Shown here piece after piece: positions 6,557-10,072 of a DNA stretch of 10,072 nucleotides (positions are counted from its first letter, which is position 1; each line of letters starts with the position of its first letter). The position numbers were made by a program, and so were the translations under genes. The stretch spans positions 1 through 10,072 of the forward strand of contig CAZXOC010000272.1 of assembly GCA_964642165.1 (NCBI GenBank), written 5' to 3'. This DNA is from CAYRVX01 sp964642165. GTDB taxonomy: Bacteria > Planctomycetota > Phycisphaerae > SM23-33. The notes under the pieces were generated by a model. The model was not told the origin of the DNA. It was given only the letters and a program-made list of their open reading frames with translations, and made no database searches.

Positions 6557-8467
6557 TTACTTCCGCCGGCGCCGGAGCAGGACGCCGAAGCCGCCGAGTC
6601 CGAGCAGCAGCATCGTCGCCGGCTCGGGGACGAGCGGGAGGCCGTCGCTGATGTCCTGCCGGTACCCGCAACTGTCGACCGTCAGCAGGTGCCATTCGGA
6701 ATCCCACCTCCCGTCATCCGCTTGCCCGCGGCCGAAGATCTCCCAATAGGCCCCACCGCTGCGCTCGAAGAACGCGGCGCCGAAGTCGTGGTCGCCCGCG
6801 GTCAGGTAGATCTCGCCGGCCGTCCAGCTCGTCCCGGTCAAGGCGTCGGTGATCAACTGATCGCCGCTGATCACGGCGTCGCCATGGCTGCCGGGGACAA
6901 TGGACAGCCAGTTCTGGCCGTAGATCTGGATGGCGGCGCCGTCATCGCTGTTGTAGCCGATCTGATAGAGCCCGTCCTCGGGAACGCAGATCGCTCCCTC
7001 AACGATGACCCCGAAGTCGTTGTCGTCTACTGTCGCAACGTCGTTGGAGAACGGCGTCTCCCCGGGGAAATGGGTCGTCCCGGAATCGGGGTCCCTGTGG
7101 TTCACCGCGCCGGGATTCGAGTAGGAATTCGTGCCGCCCACCTCGCCCGCCGCAACGGCGTCCAGGCCCTCTTGGAGGCTCTTGATCTGCGTGGTCATCT
7201 GGGGCGGATCGCCCGCCTCGTGCTCGTAGGCGCCGGGTGCGCTGGCCGTCATCGCGAGCGTGCCGTTGTAACCCGGCACGGGAACGCTACCGAGGGTCCT
7301 GTAGCCGATCAGGCGAAAGTCGCCGTCGTGGGCGGTCTTGACGCCCGGCGCGGCCGAGACCTCGCAGGCGGCCCCGCCGCCGCCTTCCCAGTAGAGGACG
7401 CGGATGTCGTGCTTGCCGGCCGTCAGCTCGGCATGGCCGAGGACGTCGTTGGTGCCCTTGCCGTAGTTGGCCTCCATGACGACCTTACCGTCGACGGCCA
7501 GCTCGAAGCCGTCGTCGCTGTTGACGTTGAACGTGTACACGCCCGGGGTGTCGATCTGGATCTGCCCGCTCATGACCAGGGCGACGTGGTCGACGGCATC
7601 GGTCACCTTCCCCTCGACCTTGACGCCGTAGAGGGAGTCACCGCCGAAATGCCCCGTCCCGCCCTGATCCCAGAGGTTGATGACGGAGGCCTGGTACTCC
7701 GACGCGATGGCGTCGGGCAGTGTTTCCGAGTCCCCGTCCTTGTACGCATTGAGCTTTGCCACGGTCTGATCGAGGTTGCCGACGCCAACCTGGCCGTCGG
7801 CCTTGTCGTCGGTGACCTCCAGGACATTCCACATGCCCGCCGTCGGGCCCGGCAGGTCGAAGGCCAGCTCCCTCTGGGGGACATGCTCATAGACGTACGG
7901 CGTCTCCGTGGTCAGCTCGACCCAGTCGATGTTGAAGTTGGTGCCGTCCATCACGAACTTCACTTCATGGCTACCGGCGGCAATCGTGAGGGGACCCGCG
8001 GGGACCCAAGGGGTCCCAGGCTTGCAGACGGTCCAATTCTGCCACCCGCCCGTGCCCGGGCACTGCGTCAACCCTTGGGTGGGGCCCCCGTCGATCTGGA
8101 GGCCAATCGGCCCGCCACCGCTTGGGGAGCCCGTCTGGTAATACACGTAGTAATCTCCCCCTGCGAAGACGGGATCGGTGACCCACGTGCCCGGGTCGGT
8201 GGTCAGGATGAGCCACTCGCCGGCTTTGGTCCAACCGACGTTGAACCCCCCCGTGCAGGCCTCGATGTCCACGTCGTCCCCATCTTCCGTGCGGTAGCCC
8301 CCCCCATTGTTGCCGACGTCGGTGTCGTGGAACCCGACGCCCTCACCACCGGCCTTGTAGTCCTCGGCTTCCAGGCGGATGACCTGCTGCCCCCAGACGG
8401 TCCCGGGAGCAACAGCAAACGCCAACACCGCGACCCATGCCACAAGCGACCTGCTCTGCGGTTCCAT
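6557..8467 (-). CDS. PEP-CTERM exoprotein B with CBM6 and two PA14 domains
   Basis: A secreted protein of 636 residues. The signal peptide is about residues 1-26 (MEPQSRS, then a hydrophobic core ending TVWGQ). Residues ~28-186 are a carbohydrate-binding module of family 6: VIRLEAEDY at the start, a GGGYRTEDGDDVDI segment, GFNVGW and GEWLIL, TGGWQNW, and FNIDWVEL at the end. CBM6 binds beta-glycan chains in known members; the ligand here is inferred only by family. PA14 domains follow at ~265-375 (YTFNVNSDDGFELAVDG) and ~463-580 (YQIGYNSDDGAAIQIYG). The C-terminus is a PEP-CTERM signal with VPEP at 613-616, a hydrophobic helix and RRRRK, predicting exosortase processing. The ATG at 8467 has AAGGAG eight bases upstream; an in-frame GTG at 8500 is less likely. 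It has its own promoter at 8590-8618. It is a distant paralogue of gene A with a different N-terminal domain. Confidence 0.9.
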   Translation of the reverse strand: MEPQSRSLVAWVAVLAFAVAPGTVWGQQVIRLEAEDYKAGGEGVGFHDTDVGNNGGGYRTEDGDDVDIEACTGGFNVGWTKAGEWLILTTDPGTWVTDPVFAGGDYYVYYQTGSPSGGGPIGLQIDGGPTQGLTQCPGTGGWQNWTVCKPGTPWVPAGPLTIAAGSHEVKFVMDGTNFNIDWVELTTETPYVYEHVPQRELAFDLPGPTAGMWNVLEVTDDKADGQVGVGNLDQTVAKLNAYKDGDSETLPDAIASEYQASVINLWDQGGTGHFGGDSLYGVKVEGKVTDAVDHVALVMSGQIQIDTPGVYTFNVNSDDGFELAVDGKVVMEANYGKGTNDVLGHAELTAGKHDIRVLYWEGGGGAACEVSAAPGVKTAHDGDFRLIGYRTLGSVPVPGYNGTLAMTASAPGAYEHEAGDPPQMTTQIKSLQEGLDAVAAGEVGGTNSYSNPGAVNHRDPDSGTTHFPGETPFSNDVATVDDNDFGVIVEGAICVPEDGLYQIGYNSDDGAAIQIYGQNWLSIVPGSHGDAVISGDQLITDALTGTSWTAGEIYLTAGDHDFGAAFFERSGGAYWEIFGRGQADDGRWDSEWHLLTVDSCGYRQDISDGLPLVPEPATMLLLGLGGFGVLLRRRRK

Positions 8468-8471
8468 TTGG

Positions 8472-8487
8472 AACTCTCCTTCGAGTT
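8472..8487 (-). promoter_or_regulatory. Ribosome-binding-site hairpin of PEP-CTERM gene B
   Basis: The sequence is identical to the hairpin before gene A: AACTC-GAAGGA-GAGTT, with the Shine-Dalgarno AAGGAG at 8476-8481 mainly in the loop and the ATG eight bases beyond the motif. Confidence 0.5.
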
Positions 8488-8547
8488 GCCGCGAGGTCAC
8501 GTTCGCCGGACACGAATGGGGACGAACCGGCCTCTGGAGTTGCCTAT

Positions 8548-8564
8548 TTCCTCACTGTGACGAA
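8548..8564 (-). promoter_or_regulatory. 17-bp dyad in the leader of PEP-CTERM gene B
   Basis: This is an exact copy of the dyad TTCGTCACAGTGAGGAA found before gene A, at the same distance from promoter and start codon. A mismatch between the two leaders lies three bases away (5903/8567), but none falls inside the dyad. The conservation is weak evidence, because the leaders as a whole are about 97% identical. Confidence 0.35.
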
Positions 8565-8589
8565 TCGGTCGTTCCTTCTCCTGAACGGC

Positions 8590-8618
8590 ACTATACCCCA
8601 CCGGGGCGATTCCGTCAA
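8590..8618 (-). promoter_or_regulatory. Sigma-70-type promoter of PEP-CTERM gene B
   Basis: TTGACG (8613-8618), a 17-bp spacer and TATAGT (8590-8595) on the minus strand, 19 bp downstream of the propeller stop codon. The only difference from the gene A promoter is the spacer base next to the -35 box (8612). No terminator separates it from the propeller gene, so gene B may be read both from here and by read-through. Confidence 0.78.
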
Positions 8619-8637
8619 TCCCTTTCCTGACGATTTC

Positions 8638-9960
8638 TTATCGCGCCGCTGCGCGTTGGCCCGCGCCCACCGAAAAGACGACCATCGACCCGTCGCGGTC
8701 CTTGCAGACGACAAGGCCGCCGGAGAGGCACACGTGGGGGTAGCACGTGCCCCGGACGATGCCCTGAACGCGGGCAAGCTGGCGGTAGGAGCCGCCCAGC
8801 GCCTCGACGAGCACGAGCTGCCCCCGCCCGAAGACGAGGACCTTCTCGTCCCCGGTCACCAGGCACGAGCCGTGCCCGAAGCTCCCCCCCCGCCAGACGG
8901 TCCGCCCCGTCGCCAGCTCCAGGCACGCCAGCGGCCCGTTGACCAGGTAGACACGCCCCTTGTGGATCACCGGGCTGCCGACCTTGGCGTGCTGGCGCGT
9001 GGTCCACGTCTGGCGCGCCCGGGCGGGGGAGACCTCGATGAGGGCGGTGCGGCTGACGTTGTAGTCGCTGGTCAGCACGACGCGGCTGCCGTGGACGGCG
9101 GGGGTGGGGATGTTGTTGGCGAAGTCGGTCTGCCAGCGGCAGGTGGCGACGGTTCGGCCCTCGTGGCCGGGGTCGATGCGCATCACGACGAGCTGGAACA
9201 GGGCGAGGTTGGCCAGGCAGTCGGCCCCGGCGACCTTCATGAGGACGGGCCCGGCGCTGTGCCCGCCGGGCTCGCGGAACTGCGACGCCCACCGCCGCCG
9301 CCCGGTCCGCTTGTCGAAGGCCATTACCGTGCCGTCGGAGCTGGAGACCTCGCAGATGACGAGGTCGCCGTAGATCAGCGGGGAGCCGGTGTGCCCGTAG
9401 TCGCGCGTGCCCTTGCCGGCGTCGGGGCGCCGGCGGATGCGGCAGATCTCGTGGAAGTTGATCGCCCAGACGAGCTTGCCGGCCCGGCGCGTGTCCCAGC
9501 AGCGCAGGTCGCCGTCGACGCTGAGGGTATAGAGCCAGCCCGTCTCGGCGTCGAGCGTGGGCGTGGAGGACGGCCCGCCGTAGGCGCCCGTGTCGCCGGT
9601 GCGGAGGCGCCCCTGGTAGCGGCAGGGATAGGACTGCCGCCACAGCTCCTTGCCCGTGGCGGCCTCGAAGCACCACAGGTGGTCCGTGCCGCTGGAGCTG
9701 CGCCGCCCGCCGCGCCCCTGCCAGCCCATCACGTACAGCCGCCCGCCGGCGAGGATCGGCGAGGTGCACCCCTTGCCGACGCGGCGGGTCCAGAGCTTCT
9801 TCGGCGGCCAGCCGCCGGGATAGCCCGAGCGCTCCGGCGTGACGTCCGTGCGGTCGGGCCCGCGCCACTGGGGCCAGTCGGCGCCCCCGGCGGCGGCCGC
9901 CAGAACCGCCACCCAGAGCGCCCCCGCCGCCAGGGGCGGCGATCGACGTGTCGGTTTCAT
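8638..9960 (-). CDS. Secreted PQQ-like beta-propeller repeat protein
   Basis: A protein of 440 residues. The signal peptide is about residues 1-27 (MKPTRRSPPL, then an Ala-rich core), followed by the motif DWPQWRGPDRTDV that opens many secreted planctomycete PQQ-like propellers. About seven blades can be traced by repeated strand patterns: LWCFEAATGKELWRQ near 95-109, WLYTLSVDGDLRCWD near 142-155, VMAFDKRTGRRRWA near 212-225, then strands near 293-320, 335-358, 372-388 and 405-432. The fold is the BamB/quinoprotein dehydrogenase type, but nothing shows that PQQ is bound or that there is enzyme activity; a scaffold or binding role is as likely. The ATG at 9960 is supported by AGGAAGG about eight bases upstream and by the signal peptide. 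It lies 170 bp upstream of PEP-CTERM gene B in the same direction. Its last 169 codons are duplicated at 5974-6484. Confidence 0.87.
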   Translation of the reverse strand: MKPTRRSPPLAAGALWVAVLAAAAGGADWPQWRGPDRTDVTPERSGYPGGWPPKKLWTRRVGKGCTSPILAGGRLYVMGWQGRGGRRSSSGTDHLWCFEAATGKELWRQSYPCRYQGRLRTGDTGAYGGPSSTPTLDAETGWLYTLSVDGDLRCWDTRRAGKLVWAINFHEICRIRRRPDAGKGTRDYGHTGSPLIYGDLVICEVSSSDGTVMAFDKRTGRRRWASQFREPGGHSAGPVLMKVAGADCLANLALFQLVVMRIDPGHEGRTVATCRWQTDFANNIPTPAVHGSRVVLTSDYNVSRTALIEVSPARARQTWTTRQHAKVGSPVIHKGRVYLVNGPLACLELATGRTVWRGGSFGHGSCLVTGDEKVLVFGRGQLVLVEALGGSYRQLARVQGIVRGTCYPHVCLSGGLVVCKDRDGSMVVFSVGAGQRAAAR

Positions 9961-10072
9961 GGGCGTCCCTTCCTGCAAGGCGGATCGGCGCACGGACCGC
10001 CGCCGATGCCGGCGTCGGTCCTGTGACGTTGAACGCCCCCGCGCCGCGGTCGGTTGTCGCGAAAGCGCGGAA
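9961..10072. other. Upstream region of the propeller gene at the window edge
   Basis: These 112 bases hold the Shine-Dalgarno of the propeller gene (minus-strand AGGAAGG near 9968-9974) and a 16-bp near-palindrome CCGATGCCGGCGTCGG at 10003-10018 (7 of 8 pairs). No convincing -35/-10 pair and no ORF is seen. The promoter may lie beyond the window. Confidence 0.4.

Larger units (their letters stand above)
8460..9148. repeat. 689-bp direct repeat, copy 2
   Basis: This is the partner of 5796-6484. It starts in codon 3 of PEP-CTERM gene B and ends at the last base of codon 271 of the full-length propeller gene. Because the propeller gene is complete here, this copy probably shows the ancestral order: propeller gene, promoter and leader, PEP-CTERM gene. 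Confidence 0.93.

Noticed and set aside
5796..9148. Duplicated region as an insertion sequence or transposon
   Set aside because: No transposase frame, terminal inverted repeats or target-site duplication was seen; the repeats are direct and consist of gene flanks.
8615..9868. 417-codon minus-strand frame overlapping the propeller gene
   Set aside because: It is an out-of-frame shadow. The frame 8638-9960 has the signal peptide, the WPQWRGP motif and propeller blades.

Overview
The window is a GC-rich bacterial segment in which every supported gene lies on the minus strand. Read in the direction of transcription (from 10072 down to 1) it holds: a secreted PQQ-like beta-propeller protein; a secreted PEP-CTERM protein with a CBM6 domain and two PA14 domains (B); a truncated copy of the propeller gene; a second PEP-CTERM protein with two PA14 domains (A); a membrane-anchored SGNH-hydrolase/TPR protein; and the N-terminal part of pyruvate, phosphate dikinase, which runs off the window edge. 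The secreted propeller starting with a WPQWRGP motif, the SGNH-TPR protein with NSHV and MGNNEVVGPYG motifs, and the PEP-CTERM tails ending in RRRRK together point to Planctomycetota or a close relative. That placement is inference from protein style, not a search result.

The layout carries the signature of duplication and cassette exchange. A 689-bp stretch occurs twice in direct orientation with no gaps (5796-6484 and 8460-9148, offset 2664). It spans the first three codons of each PEP-CTERM gene, the whole promoter and leader, and the last 169 codons of the propeller gene. Hand alignment gives 22 mismatches, all in the half next to the PEP-CTERM genes; the other 355 bp are identical. The PEP-CTERM genes between these flanks are only distant paralogues with different N-terminal domains. 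A hairpin terminator and the PEP-CTERM tail are shared at the other end. Each PEP-CTERM cargo is therefore bracketed by common 5' and 3' flanks.

Regulatory signals are unusually clear. Both PEP-CTERM genes have the same promoter (TTGACG, 17-bp spacer, TATAGT), a leader of about 115 nt with a 17-bp dyad, and a small hairpin that holds the Shine-Dalgarno sequence. The ppdK gene has its own promoter (TTGACA, 17-bp spacer, TACACT) and a structured leader of about 117 nt.

Functionally, the central genes make exported proteins. The PEP-CTERM proteins should be processed by an exosortase encoded elsewhere and shown at the surface or in the extracellular matrix, where CBM6 and PA14 modules suggest glycan contact. 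The propeller gene lies just upstream, but each PEP-CTERM gene has its own promoter. No exosortase, glycosyltransferase, tRNA, rRNA, CRISPR array or transposase was found.
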